Origin: Flavobacteriales bacterium
GTDB lineage: Bacteria; Bacteroidota; Bacteroidia; NS11-12g; UBA955
Reading direction: 5' to 3'
Assembly: GCA_947472115.1 (NCBI GenBank)
Contig: CANIZU010000010.1
Coordinates: 1-22,810, forward strand
DNA length: 22,810 nucleotides
The first letter of the stretch is position 1; each line of letters starts with the position of its first letter. The notes under the pieces are model-generated. The model was not told where the DNA came from and did not search any database. It saw only the letters and a list, made by a program, of their open reading frames with translations. The translations under genes were made by a program, and so were the position numbers. Of this stretch, positions 1 to 7,682 are shown in pieces.

Positions 1-1027
1 CTTTAGTGGTTGGATCACCGATAACCTTGGCCGTAGATGGGCGATGATCGGTGGATGCTTATTTTGCATCATCGCGGGTTGTTTCTACCCGATGGTGACC
101 ACAGCCATGGGATTCTTGATCGTTCGCGCAATTCATGGATTCTCCACAGGGTTCACCCCCACCGGATTTACCGCCTTCACCGCCGACGTCGTCGCCGAAT
201 CCCACCGCGGTCGCGCCATGGGCTGGCAAGGGATGTTCAACAACCTCGGAACCACCATTGGCTATGCCTTGGGCGCAATCATCGCCTTACATTTTGGGGT
301 AGATATTCTCTATTACACCAGTGCAGCCCTGGCTTCTTTGGCATGGCTACTGTTCATGAGTTTACCCGAAACGCGGACAAAATCAAACCGAAAAGAATTC
401 GTCTTTAACATCCGAAACCTGTTCTATTTTCCCGCGTGGCGTCCCAGTTTTATTATGTTCTTGGTTTGCATTTCACTGGGATCCATACTCACCGTAATGT
501 CCGATTTTACCCTGGAAATGGGCTACACAAACAAAGGATTATTTTTAAGTATTTATATCGGCGTTTCGTTGTTGTTTCGACTGATAAGCGGTCGTGTGAG
601 CGATGCCTTAGGTCGCGCATGGAGCACCGCCATCGGAACCGCAGCGCAAGTATTGTCGATGTCGATCTTGGTTTATATGTCAATCCGCCTCCAACATCAG
701 CACCAAACCCACTGCTCAACTTGCGAATTACCCGGATTATTCTGGTTTGCAAGTTCCGCTATCCTTTATGGAATCGGACAAGGATTTAACGCACCGAGTT
801 TGTTTGCCTGGGCAAGCGACACCGCAGACAACCACCACAGAGGACGTGCCCTAGCGATGTTATTTATGTTTTTAGAATTGGGAATTATCGTCGGCGGCCT
901 TACCGCAAACTATTTTATTCAAGGAATGAGCTGGAACTATGTCGGAATATTTGGACTCAGCGGTTCCGCCTTTTTTATCGCACTAGGATTCAGTTTATAC
1001 TGTCTGCGATACAAGCACCAGAGGTAA
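1..1027 (+). CDS. MFS transporter, 5'-truncated by the window edge
   Basis: This is an inner-membrane major facilitator superfamily transporter; its substrate cannot be told. The reading frame is open from base 2, so the true start lies upstream and the ATG at 44 is internal. The first visible residues, SGWITDNLGRR, match the MFS motif A in the loop between helices 2 and 3 (GxxxDxxGRR), so about two N-terminal helices are missing. A second motif-A-like loop, SGRVSDALGR, occurs in the C-terminal half, as expected for the duplicated 6+6 helix fold. The remaining segments are strongly hydrophobic. Unusually, a hydrophilic loop at 695-724 reads HQHQTHCSTC, rich in possible metal ligands. The stop codon TAA (1025-1027) directly abuts the stop of the convergent next gene. 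The family call is firm; the transported compound is unknown. Confidence 0.9.
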   Translation, partial: FSGWITDNLGRRWAMIGGCLFCIIAGCFYPMVTTAMGFLIVRAIHGFSTGFTPTGFTAFTADVVAESHRGRAMGWQGMFNNLGTTIGYALGAIIALHFGVDILYYTSAALASLAWLLFMSLPETRTKSNRKEFVFNIRNLFYFPAWRPSFIMFLVCISLGSILTVMSDFTLEMGYTNKGLFLSIYIGVSLLFRLISGRVSDALGRAWSTAIGTAAQVLSMSILVYMSIRLQHQHQTHCSTCELPGLFWFASSAILYGIGQGFNAPSLFAWASDTADNHHRGRALAMLFMFLELGIIVGGLTANYFIQGMSWNYVGIFGLSGSAFFIALGFSLYCLRYKHQR

Positions 1028-1615
1028 TTACTTCCACTTGAAATTCTTCAATACGTACAAGGTACGTTTGCGCCACACGGGGTGAGAATTGTACTTACCA
1101 TAAAGATATTTAACCATCTCTTGGCTGTTTCTAACTGGACGGTGATTCTTTTTAATAAAGCCTCTTTCCATTCCATCCAAGTACATTCCGAAATCAACCA
1201 TGCAATCATACCAGCTGGCGTAACGGGCGTATTTGTTTTTGGTAGCACCCAACGACAAGGTTTTACGAACGCGGGGTTGACGCATACCAGTGAGGTTATA
1301 ATCGCGACGAGCATAGATAGAATTATCGCCATCATTGCCGCTTTCTACAATTTTTACTGCGATAAACAACTTAGCCCACCTGCCGATTGCCTTTTTGGCA
1401 ACAGAATACATAGGTTGTGCGTTGGGGATGCGCTTTAAAGAAAGTTCTAATGAATCAAAGTACAAAGAATCGTTTACGGTAACTACCGCGGTGTCTGATG
1501 CTTTCACTTCAGCCACGGGAATTATTTTGTCGGTTCCAAAAGCCGTTTTTCCTATCGCCGCAACGGTAAGGAAAAGCAATACGAATGTTGGAATGACTAA
1601 TTTGTTTTTAAACAT
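1028..1615 (-). CDS. Secreted glucosaminidase-like protein (GH73 / Bax-like fold)
   Basis: The product is a 195-residue exported protein. Residues 1-27 form a signal peptide: a lysine near the start, then a long hydrophobic stretch ending near TAFG. Residues about 78-150 resemble the mannosyl-glycoprotein endo-beta-N-acetylglucosaminidase (GH73) fold that cleaves peptidoglycan glycan strands. The segment AVKIVESG carries the glutamate (E91) at the position of the family's catalytic acid. YNLTGMR (106-112) resembles the usual NLFGIK motif, and YARYASWYDCMVDFGMYL (129-146) resembles the conserved YxSWxxSxxDYxxxL region. No SH3b or LysM cell-wall-binding domain is present. It lies 61 bases downstream of dnaG on the same strand and may share its transcript. 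Fold assignment is from motif resemblance; enzymatic activity is inferred. Confidence 0.68.
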   Translation of the reverse strand: MFKNKLVIPTFVLLFLTVAAIGKTAFGTDKIIPVAEVKASDTAVVTVNDSLYFDSLELSLKRIPNAQPMYSVAKKAIGRWAKLFIAVKIVESGNDGDNSIYARRDYNLTGMRQPRVRKTLSLGATKNKYARYASWYDCMVDFGMYLDGMERGFIKKNHRPVRNSQEMVKYLYGKYNSHPVWRKRTLYVLKNFKWK

Positions 1616-1676
1616 ACCGGCCAGTATGCAAACGGCGTGCCAAAAAATTAAAATATTGATTTACAATAATTTACAA

Positions 1677-3599
1677 TTAAATCCAACTCACAGAATTTCC
1701 TAAATCGTCGGCTATTTCCTTCTTTTTGAGGTTAATCGCTTTGATATATTCAAGTACTTCTATCATTTCTTCCGCAGAGATTTCAGGATTTTCCAACATC
1801 GCTAGGGCCACATTTAGACTTTTATCAAACTTTTTGCGTTTGAGATGCAGAATCACGTTTTTCACTTGCTCCTTCACGGTTGATTCGGGTTGAGACACAT
1901 CAATATAATTGTTTTCAAATGCCTTACTCAGTGTATGTCCACCCGCCAATATCCCCGCAGCCCAGGCGGCAATATCATTATCCATGTGATTGATGAAATG
2001 CTCTTTTTCGGGCCATGCCTCTAGTTGTGCAGCATCTGCTATCAATCGAATCGCGAGTTCATCTTCAAAAGGCAAATCAGGATCGTTCAAAACCTTTTCC
2101 ACCAAATAGGCAAACACCGTTTTTTCTGCATCCATGGCTTCATTGCCGTGCAAAAGCAACAATCGGAAGACCGCCATTTCTTGATAATGGTCTGTGTGCG
2201 CCGGCTTCGCCGGCGCTGCCATATCCACCCCCATCTCATGGGTGATAGAAGCAATCTGACTTACAAATGCCTGTTCCTCCTTTGCCTTGTTCTGTCGGAG
2301 CAGCTTCCCTAACTCCTGAACCAACACCGACTCCTCCATTTCGCATATCTGCGATAAGTCTCGGGTTAAGGCGGAGCGCTTCAGCCCATCGGCTATCAAC
2401 GAAACACTTTTTAATATCTCACGTATCGCATCCGATTTCTTCAGCGGATCGTGCTTGCACTCATCAATTAATAACTTGGCCTTAAAGTGGATGAACGTCT
2501 CCTCGTTTTCATTCAAATAAGCCTGAAAATCGTCCCCGCCCATCTTCTGACAAAACGAATCGGGATCCTGACCCTCCGGCAACGAAACTACACGAACATT
2601 CAGCCCATCTTGAAGCAATAAGTCTATCCCTCGCAACGATGCCTTAATCCCCGCCGCATCGCCATCGTAAACCACCGTTACATTATCAGTAAAACGCTTC
2701 AATAACTTGATCTGTCCCGGGGTTAACGCTGTACCAGAACTCGCAACCACATTCTCAATGCCAGCCTGACTCAAAGTAATCACATCGGTATACCCTTCGG
2801 TCATATAGACCTTATCGGCCTTTTTAATCGAATTCTTAGCCTGAAACAAGCCAAAAAGAACATCGCTCTTTTTATAGAGGTCGGTTTCGGGAGAGTTGAC
2901 GTATTTCGGTGATGGGTCGGTGCTACTCATCTTCCGTCCAGCAAAAGCAATCACCTTTCCTGTAACCGAATAAATAGAGAACATCACTCGATGCCTAAAC
3001 AAATCGTAATGCGTTCCGTTATCGCGCAGTTTCAAAAGCCCAGCCGAAACCATAACCTCGGCATTAAACCCTTTGACCTTGGAATGACCGGCCAAAGCCT
3101 CCCACGACTCAGGACTATAGCCAAGCCCCCATTTTTTTATCGTATCAATTGTGAAACCACGTTCCTTGAAATACGGCAAACCAATCGACTTACCCTCTTC
3201 CCCATCAAACAGTTGAGTCACGAAAAAACCTTGGGCAAAATCTACCGCGGCCTGAATGGATTCTCGCTGACGTTGGGCTTCTTGATGCGCATCCTGATTC
3301 TCAACATGCGTTTCCTCCAACTCTACTCCAAATCGCTTCGCGAGGCTTTTTGCCGCCTCCACAAAATTCAAATTATCAATATCCATCATAAACTGGATGG
3401 CATTGCCGCCTTTCTGACAGCCAAAGCACTTGTAAATACCTATGGAAGGAGAAACAACAAAGCTTGGGGTCTTCTCATCGTGGAACGGACAACAGCCCTT
3501 ATATCGGGGGCCAGAGCGTTTAAGCGACACAAAATCACCCACTACATCCTCGATGTTAACCACATTTAGCAGTTGTTCGATTGAGTTTTGAGTAATCAT
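1677..3599 (-). CDS. dnaG: DNA primase DnaG
   Basis: This 640-residue primase makes the short RNA primers that start Okazaki fragments and leading strands. Residues 37-61 are the CHC2 zinc finger (C37, H40, C58, C61, within CPFH and CFGC). The catalytic core follows, including the KYVNSPET segment (232-239). The TOPRIM domain has TEGYTDVI (E268) and VVYDGDAAG (D312, D314), the metal-binding acidic residues. After about residue 450 comes a variable linker and a helical C-terminal region that in the family binds the replicative helicase. The linker carries a short GC-rich palindrome (2198-2216, about residues 462-468). The length is typical. No Shine-Dalgarno is visible. The gene diverges from the amidohydrolase at 3666, and their promoters appear interleaved. 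Confidence 0.97.
   Translation of the reverse strand: MITQNSIEQLLNVVNIEDVVGDFVSLKRSGPRYKGCCPFHDEKTPSFVVSPSIGIYKCFGCQKGGNAIQFMMDIDNLNFVEAAKSLAKRFGVELEETHVENQDAHQEAQRQRESIQAAVDFAQGFFVTQLFDGEEGKSIGLPYFKERGFTIDTIKKWGLGYSPESWEALAGHSKVKGFNAEVMVSAGLLKLRDNGTHYDLFRHRVMFSIYSVTGKVIAFAGRKMSSTDPSPKYVNSPETDLYKKSDVLFGLFQAKNSIKKADKVYMTEGYTDVITLSQAGIENVVASSGTALTPGQIKLLKRFTDNVTVVYDGDAAGIKASLRGIDLLLQDGLNVRVVSLPEGQDPDSFCQKMGGDDFQAYLNENEETFIHFKAKLLIDECKHDPLKKSDAIREILKSVSLIADGLKRSALTRDLSQICEMEESVLVQELGKLLRQNKAKEEQAFVSQIASITHEMGVDMAAPAKPAHTDHYQEMAVFRLLLLHGNEAMDAEKTVFAYLVEKVLNDPDLPFEDELAIRLIADAAQLEAWPEKEHFINHMDNDIAAWAAGILAGGHTLSKAFENNYIDVSQPESTVKEQVKNVILHLKRKKFDKSLNVALAMLENPEISAEEMIEVLEYIKAINLKKKEIADDLGNSVSWI
2198..2216. 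repeat. Short GC-rich palindrome inside dnaG
   Basis: Perfect inverted repeat: GCGCCGGC, loop TTC, GCCGGCGC. It is nearly all G and C in a region that is otherwise below 50% GC. It is in frame in dnaG and encodes an alanine/proline-rich stretch (near APAKPA) in the linker before the helicase-binding domain. The same 8-base arm recurs in recG at 14356-14375. Confidence 0.85.
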
Positions 3600-3603
3600 G
3601 TGA

Positions 3604-3632
3604 ATTGAATATTAGAGAAACGATTAGATTTG
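3604..3632 (+). promoter_or_regulatory. Predicted Bacteroidota promoter for the M20 amidohydrolase
   Basis: The -7 box TAGATTTG (3625-3632) matches the Bacteroidota consensus TAnnTTTG. A TTG (3605-3607) lies 17 bases upstream of it, as expected for the -33 element. A possible in-frame TTG start codon at 3630 lies inside this -7 box, so translation should begin at the ATG at 3666. Prediction by consensus only. Confidence 0.6.
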
Positions 3633-3636
3633 CAAA
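3607..3636 (-). promoter_or_regulatory. Possible promoter for dnaG, interleaved with the opposite promoter
   Basis: Read on the minus strand, TTTG (3636-3633) is followed after 18 bases by TAATATTC (3614-3607), a two-mismatch version of TAnnTTTG. It ends 7 bases before the dnaG ATG. The TTTG abuts the -7 box of the plus-strand promoter, making TTTGCAAA. The match is weak and the call tentative. Confidence 0.3.
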
Positions 3637-3665
3637 GTACTTCATCTGATACAACAATTCCAATC

Positions 3666-4856
3666 ATGGACGTAAAGAAACATATCCAAGACCGCGCAGC
3701 CTCTATTTTGCCGGCGTTGGTCGACATTCGCCGACATATCCACCAAAATCCGGAGCTATCGTTTCAAGAACACGAAACCGCCGCTTTGGTAGAAAAAGAA
3801 TTGCATGCATTGGGCCTAAAAACCCAAAGATTGGCAAATACAGGGGTGGTTGCGATCATCGAAGGAAAAAATCCATCGAAAAAAGTTGTCGGACTCAGGG
3901 CAGATATGGATGCGCTTCCTATTGTTGAAGTGAATGACGGCAGAGTCTATCGCAGCAAAAAGGAAGGTGTGATGCACGCTTGTGGTCACGATGTCCATAC
4001 AACCAGTTTGTTGGGTGCCGCAAGAATTTTAACAGAACTGAAAGACGAATTTGAAGGTTCGATAAAACTCGTTTTTCAACCGGGCGAGGAAAGACTTCCC
4101 GGCGGCGCATCGCTTATGATTGCTGAGGGCGTACTTCAGAATCCAAAAGTGGATGTCATGATAGGTCAGCACGTGATGCCCGGCATCGAAACAGGTAAAA
4201 CTGGATTTCGCCCCGGATTGTACATGGCGAGTACCGATGAGATTTATGTAAAAGTAACGGGCAAAGGCGGACATGGTGCGATGCCACACTTTAACATAGA
4301 CCCCGTGCTAATCAGCGCGCATTTAATCGTTGCATTACAACAAATCGTTTCGCGCGCCGCAAACCCTGCCATCCCATCCGTTTTGAGTTTCGGCAAAGTC
4401 ATTGCCCAAGGTGCAACCAATGTAATTCCCAACGAAGTCATTATAGAAGGTACTTTTAGAACCCTCGACGAAAACTGGCGAGCGGAAGCCCATCAAAAAA
4501 TGCTCACCCTAGCAAAAGGATTGGTAGAGGGTATGGGTGGAACGGTTGATTTTGATATAAAACGCGGATACCCGTTTTTGAAGAATAACGAAGACCTTAC
4601 AGAGCGACTTCAATCAGAGGCAAAGTCATTTTTGGGGGAACAGAATGTGGAACCACTGGGAATTTGGATGGCCGCCGAAGATTTTTCATACTTTACCCAA
4701 GAAGTTCCGAGCTGTTTTTATCGATTAGGAACGCGGAACGAAGCCAAGAAAACGACATTTAGCGTACATCATCCCAGTTTTGATGTCGATGAAGATGCCC
4801 TGGAACAAGGTTGCGGATTACTCGCTTATCTAGCGATCTCTGAACTGCAGAGATAA
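3666..4856 (+). CDS. M20D-family metallo-amidohydrolase (N-acyl amino acid amidohydrolase type)
   Basis: The product is a 396-residue zinc hydrolase of the M20D group (hippurate hydrolase, IAA-amino-acid hydrolase and N-acetyl-amino-acid deacetylase relatives), which removes acyl groups from amino acids or related amides. Visible motifs are RRHIHQNPELSFQE near the N terminus; LRADMDALPI; MHACGHDVHT, with the metal-binding cysteine, histidine and aspartate; FQPGEE, with the catalytic glutamate pair; GKGGHGAMPH in the dimerisation domain; and GIWMAAEDFSYF near the C terminus, with a conserved metal-ligand region. There is no signal peptide, so it is cytoplasmic. I chose ATG 3666 because an in-frame TTG at 3630 falls inside the predicted -7 promoter box. 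The exact substrate cannot be read from sequence. It converges on the START-like gene, with 22 bases between the stops. Confidence 0.9.
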   Translation: MDVKKHIQDRAASILPALVDIRRHIHQNPELSFQEHETAALVEKELHALGLKTQRLANTGVVAIIEGKNPSKKVVGLRADMDALPIVEVNDGRVYRSKKEGVMHACGHDVHTTSLLGAARILTELKDEFEGSIKLVFQPGEERLPGGASLMIAEGVLQNPKVDVMIGQHVMPGIETGKTGFRPGLYMASTDEIYVKVTGKGGHGAMPHFNIDPVLISAHLIVALQQIVSRAANPAIPSVLSFGKVIAQGATNVIPNEVIIEGTFRTLDENWRAEAHQKMLTLAKGLVEGMGGTVDFDIKRGYPFLKNNEDLTERLQSEAKSFLGEQNVEPLGIWMAAEDFSYFTQEVPSCFYRLGTRNEAKKTTFSVHHPSFDVDEDALEQGCGLLAYLAISELQR

Positions 4857-4878
4857 GGGAAATATTTACGCGGATTAA

Positions 4879-5280
4879 TTATGCTCCGATGGTGAATCGC
4901 AAGCTATCTACGGCGGCATCCCAAATAGAGGCAGCACTCTCTTCATCTCCCGAATTCACAAACTCGGTAATGATTAAATCGATGTCTAATGTTATGGCAT
5001 CCTGCTGAATTCTGAACTCTAAAAACTCATCAGAATCCAAAGCATCCACAATTTTAAAGCGAACATATTTACTTGTCACCGCTTTCACCAATACAGCATC
5101 CATTTCGGTGCCATCATCCCATTTGAATTTGTAATTTTCGCCATTTTTTACGCCAACATGATCGGCGAACCAATTCTGCAAACCGGAAGGATTAGAAATG
5201 TATTGATATAAAATATTAGGGGAAGAACGCAGAGCGTATTCTAGTTCCAATTTGGTTCGTGAGGTTGAAGTTGAGGCCAT
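4879..5280 (-). CDS. START-like (SRPBCC) domain protein
   Basis: The product is a 133-residue cytoplasmic protein of the START-like/AHSA1-related fold, of a type common in Bacteroidota. Characteristic segments are ALRSSPNILYQYISNPSGL near the N terminus, NWFADHV, a FKWDDGTEM strand, and an FLEFRIQQD strand followed by the C-terminal helix WDAAVDSLRFTIG. The fold forms a hydrophobic pocket for a lipid-like ligand; the biological ligand is unknown. I chose the ATG at 5280, which gives MASTSTSRTKLELEY. The longer frame back to 5352 adds 24 residues and crosses the presumed divergent promoter region. An imperfect -7 box (TACCCTTTG on the minus strand, 5304-5296) lies 15 bases before this start. 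Confidence 0.82.
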   Translation of the reverse strand: MASTSTSRTKLELEYALRSSPNILYQYISNPSGLQNWFADHVGVKNGENYKFKWDDGTEMDAVLVKAVTSKYVRFKIVDALDSDEFLEFRIQQDAITLDIDLIITEFVNSGDEESAASIWDAAVDSLRFTIGA

Positions 5281-5363
5281 AATTACTGTTTTTAACAAAG
5301 GGTAATGTCGCAAAAAAAACAATTTAGTGTTAAATTCAAAATGTTTCAGCATGATGAAGTAAT

Positions 5364-5371
5364 TATCTTTG
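5364..5371 (+). promoter_or_regulatory. Predicted -7 box for the PAP2-glycosyltransferase pair
   Basis: TATCTTTG is an exact match to TAnnTTTG and ends only 8 bases before the ATG at 5380. The transcript should therefore have almost no 5' leader. The -33 region is weak (TTTC at 5344-5347). The box rules out the earlier in-frame ATG at 5305 as the start if this is the promoter. Confidence 0.55.
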
Positions 5372-5379
5372 CGTCAACC

Positions 5380-5979
5380 ATGGCCCAAAGCAGATTTTTC
5401 CTCACCGCATTCTTACTCTTGCTTTCAGGTTGGGTGGCGGTAGGCTTGGGCTTAAACGATTCTGCATCCAATTGGATTCATCATTTTTCCAACCATACCA
5501 TAGATAATTTTTTTATCCACTTTTCTTGGTTAGCAGAGTGGCTGTTGATCATTTTGGCAATTTTGACTGTTTTTTACATTAATTACAAACGCGGCCTTGT
5601 GATGGGAATTGGCCTTGGTATTCAGTCGATTTTTGTTGCGATAATCAAGAATTACTTTAACGCACCACGCCCCATTGAAGCCAAATTTTTCACCCTCAGA
5701 CATATCGAAAACCTCGAAATTCACCATTGGCAATCTTTTCCTAGCGGACATACCGCGGTGGCGTTTTTCTGCATGGGTTTGATGGCTACATCCATCCCTA
5801 GACTACAAAAATCTATCGTTTGGGGTGTTGCGTGCGCAATCTTCGCCGCAGGTATTGGCTATTCAAGGATCTATCTCGGCCAGCATTTTCTGTTTGATGT
5901 TTGCACCGGCGGTACCATCGCTTTGCTGTTTCTCCAAGTGAGTATTTATGTTTCTAAAAGGCTAGATTATGGTGTCTAA
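5380..5979 (+). CDS. PAP2-superfamily membrane phosphatase
   Basis: This 199-residue integral membrane phosphatase has several hydrophobic helices. All three PAP2 motifs are complete: K90-x6-RP (97-98) in KNYFNAPRP, PSGH at 121-124, and SR-x5-H-x3-D, with S162, R163, H169 and D173. In this family the last histidine is the nucleophile and the active site faces the periplasm. Likely substrates are lipid phosphates such as undecaprenyl pyrophosphate, phosphatidylglycerol phosphate or lipid A; which one cannot be decided. Start ATG 5380 was chosen because a strong -7 box ends at 5371. The 3' end overlaps the next gene by 11 bases, so translation is probably coupled to the glycosyltransferase. The pairing suggests a shared role in envelope lipid or polyprenyl-phosphate sugar chemistry. 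Confidence 0.88.
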   Translation: MAQSRFFLTAFLLLLSGWVAVGLGLNDSASNWIHHFSNHTIDNFFIHFSWLAEWLLIILAILTVFYINYKRGLVMGIGLGIQSIFVAIIKNYFNAPRPIEAKFFTLRHIENLEIHHWQSFPSGHTAVAFFCMGLMATSIPRLQKSIVWGVACAIFAAGIGYSRIYLGQHFLFDVCTGGTIALLFLQVSIYVSKRLDYGV

Positions 5980-7675
5980 AATCCATGTTCATCTGTTGAT
6001 CACAGCCTTGGCGGCAATCCTATTTTTGCCGGGATTGGGTCTCATTCATTTATTCGATTGGGATGAACTCAACTTCGCCGAATCAGCCCGTGAAATGGTT
6101 GTCAGCCGCAACTATAACTACGTACAAATCGCCTTTGAACCCTTCTGGGAAAAACCACCCCTATTTATTTGGATTCAAGCGTTTTTTGTCAACCTGTTCG
6201 GCGACCACACCTGGGTATATAGATTACCAAACGCCATCGCTGGAATCATTACAGCCAATATCGCCTATCATATCGGTAGTTATTTAGGCCGACGTACGTT
6301 GGGCGTTTTTTGGGCGATCACTGTCACCCTGACCTTTGCACCCTTAATCTATTATAAATCAGGCATCATCGACCCTGTATTTAATTTGTTGATTTTGCTT
6401 TCCATTTGGCATTGGTATAGGATAACGCGATGCGATGTCGAAGGCCACAGACCCCACGGACACTATTTATTATCCGGCACATTCATTGGCTTGGCTATTT
6501 TAGCAAAAGGTCAAACCGCCCTCATGATTATGGGTGGAGTCGCATTTACCATGACCGCCTTTCGAGGTAGATGGCAAGACATATTCTCCCCTCGACTTTT
6601 CATTTTAATTGGAGCAGTAATCATGGTCGTTGGAGCATGGATATATCCCTTGTATCAAAAACTAGGTCCCGCATTCATCGATTCCTTTGTTTCATACCAA
6701 ATCGAACTGGTCAAAGGACAAATCGCTTGGCACAATCAGCCTTGGTTTTATCACGCAATCGTTTTGTTGATCCTCTGCTTCCCCGCAATTGCATTGGCAA
6801 TTCCCTATCTGGGTCAGCGCGGCGAAGAAGACTTCGAACTCGAAAGTTGGCATACCGTAATGCGCATCTTTTTTTGGCTTGTATTGATCCTTTTCAGCAT
6901 CGTCACAACCAAAATCATTCACTATAGTAGCTTATGTTGGTTCCCTCTCACCTACTTTGCCGCTTATCATACCTATCGAATCCATACAAACCGAGGAACC
7001 AATTTTATCATTCAGAAATCACTCTTATTGCTGATAGGCCTATTTTGGACGGGTATTTTATGGATTTTGCCATTGGCGATTCTAAACCCAGACAAACTGA
7101 CGTTAGTGGCGAAACAATTGGATAGTTTTTCAATCCAACAACTACTGAGTCCACTGTCGATGCATTGGCTACAACAAATCTCATTGTTTATCCCTGGAGC
7201 AATTGCGGTAACCGTATTTTTACCGCTAACCATTAAGAATTTCTTCCAAGAACAACTACATCCCGGTAAACTGATTTTAGCCTTCGGCGGTATCGGATTA
7301 ACCGTTTACTATTTTCTGTTGCCCGTGGTATCACAAATCACCCAAGACGAATTAATCCATACTGTTCACAAAGAAACCCAAATCAATAAATTGGTGGAAA
7401 CACATGGCTTTAAATCTTTCGCACTTTACTACCATGGAAAAATGCAACCCGCTGAATTTAATGGGGATTGGATGAACGATACCTTTGTGCAGAACAGAAC
7501 CATCAACCAATCCTATCCAAAACAATGGGGCAAGCGTGTTTGGATAAAAGATGGCATGCCAAAAGAGTCGGCGAGATTAATTACAAAATGTAACTATATG
7601 ACAGATAAGTACTTCCTATATCAATTCACCCCTATCGACACGCAGGGTGCTTATTGGGTTTGGCAGCGGAAGTAG
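5969..7675 (+). CDS. ArnT/PMT-like polyprenyl-phosphate-dependent glycosyltransferase
   Basis: The 568-residue product is a polytopic membrane protein of the PMT_2/ArnT clan (GT-C fold). These enzymes move a sugar from a polyprenyl-phosphate donor to lipid A, protein or another envelope acceptor on the periplasmic side. Near the N terminus is the conserved first-loop acidic motif FDWDELNFAESAREM (D30, D32, E33), followed by FWEKPPLFIW (E61-P64), both hallmarks of the ArnT-like branch. About ten or more hydrophobic helices follow, then a C-terminal soluble portion from about residue 450, as in ArnT. The ATG at 5969 overlaps the end of the PAP2 gene. The acceptor and donor sugar are not predictable. 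Bacteroidota often carry several such paralogues, so the symbol arnT is not justified. Confidence 0.83.
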   Translation: MVSKIHVHLLITALAAILFLPGLGLIHLFDWDELNFAESAREMVVSRNYNYVQIAFEPFWEKPPLFIWIQAFFVNLFGDHTWVYRLPNAIAGIITANIAYHIGSYLGRRTLGVFWAITVTLTFAPLIYYKSGIIDPVFNLLILLSIWHWYRITRCDVEGHRPHGHYLLSGTFIGLAILAKGQTALMIMGGVAFTMTAFRGRWQDIFSPRLFILIGAVIMVVGAWIYPLYQKLGPAFIDSFVSYQIELVKGQIAWHNQPWFYHAIVLLILCFPAIALAIPYLGQRGEEDFELESWHTVMRIFFWLVLILFSIVTTKIIHYSSLCWFPLTYFAAYHTYRIHTNRGTNFIIQKSLLLLIGLFWTGILWILPLAILNPDKLTLVAKQLDSFSIQQLLSPLSMHWLQQISLFIPGAIAVTVFLPLTIKNFFQEQLHPGKLILAFGGIGLTVYYFLLPVVSQITQDELIHTVHKETQINKLVETHGFKSFALYYHGKMQPAEFNGDWMNDTFVQNRTINQSYPKQWGKRVWIKDGMPKESARLITKCNYMTDKYFLYQFTPIDTQGAYWVWQRK

Positions 7676-7682
7676 AAAATTA

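Noticed and set aside
1053..1067. ACGTAC-AAG-GTACGT hairpin near the end of the glucosaminidase-like gene
   Set aside because: Short 6-base arms are expected by chance, and there is no following T-run to make a terminator.
4836..4854. ATCTCTG-AACTG-CAGAGAT hairpin overlapping the amidohydrolase stop codon, as a terminator
   Set aside because: The stem is only 7 bases and no clear T-run follows; too weak to call.
5305..5379. Earlier in-frame ATG for the PAP2 gene
   Set aside because: A consensus -7 box lies between this ATG and the ATG at 5380, and the extra residues are not hydrophobic or PAP2-like.
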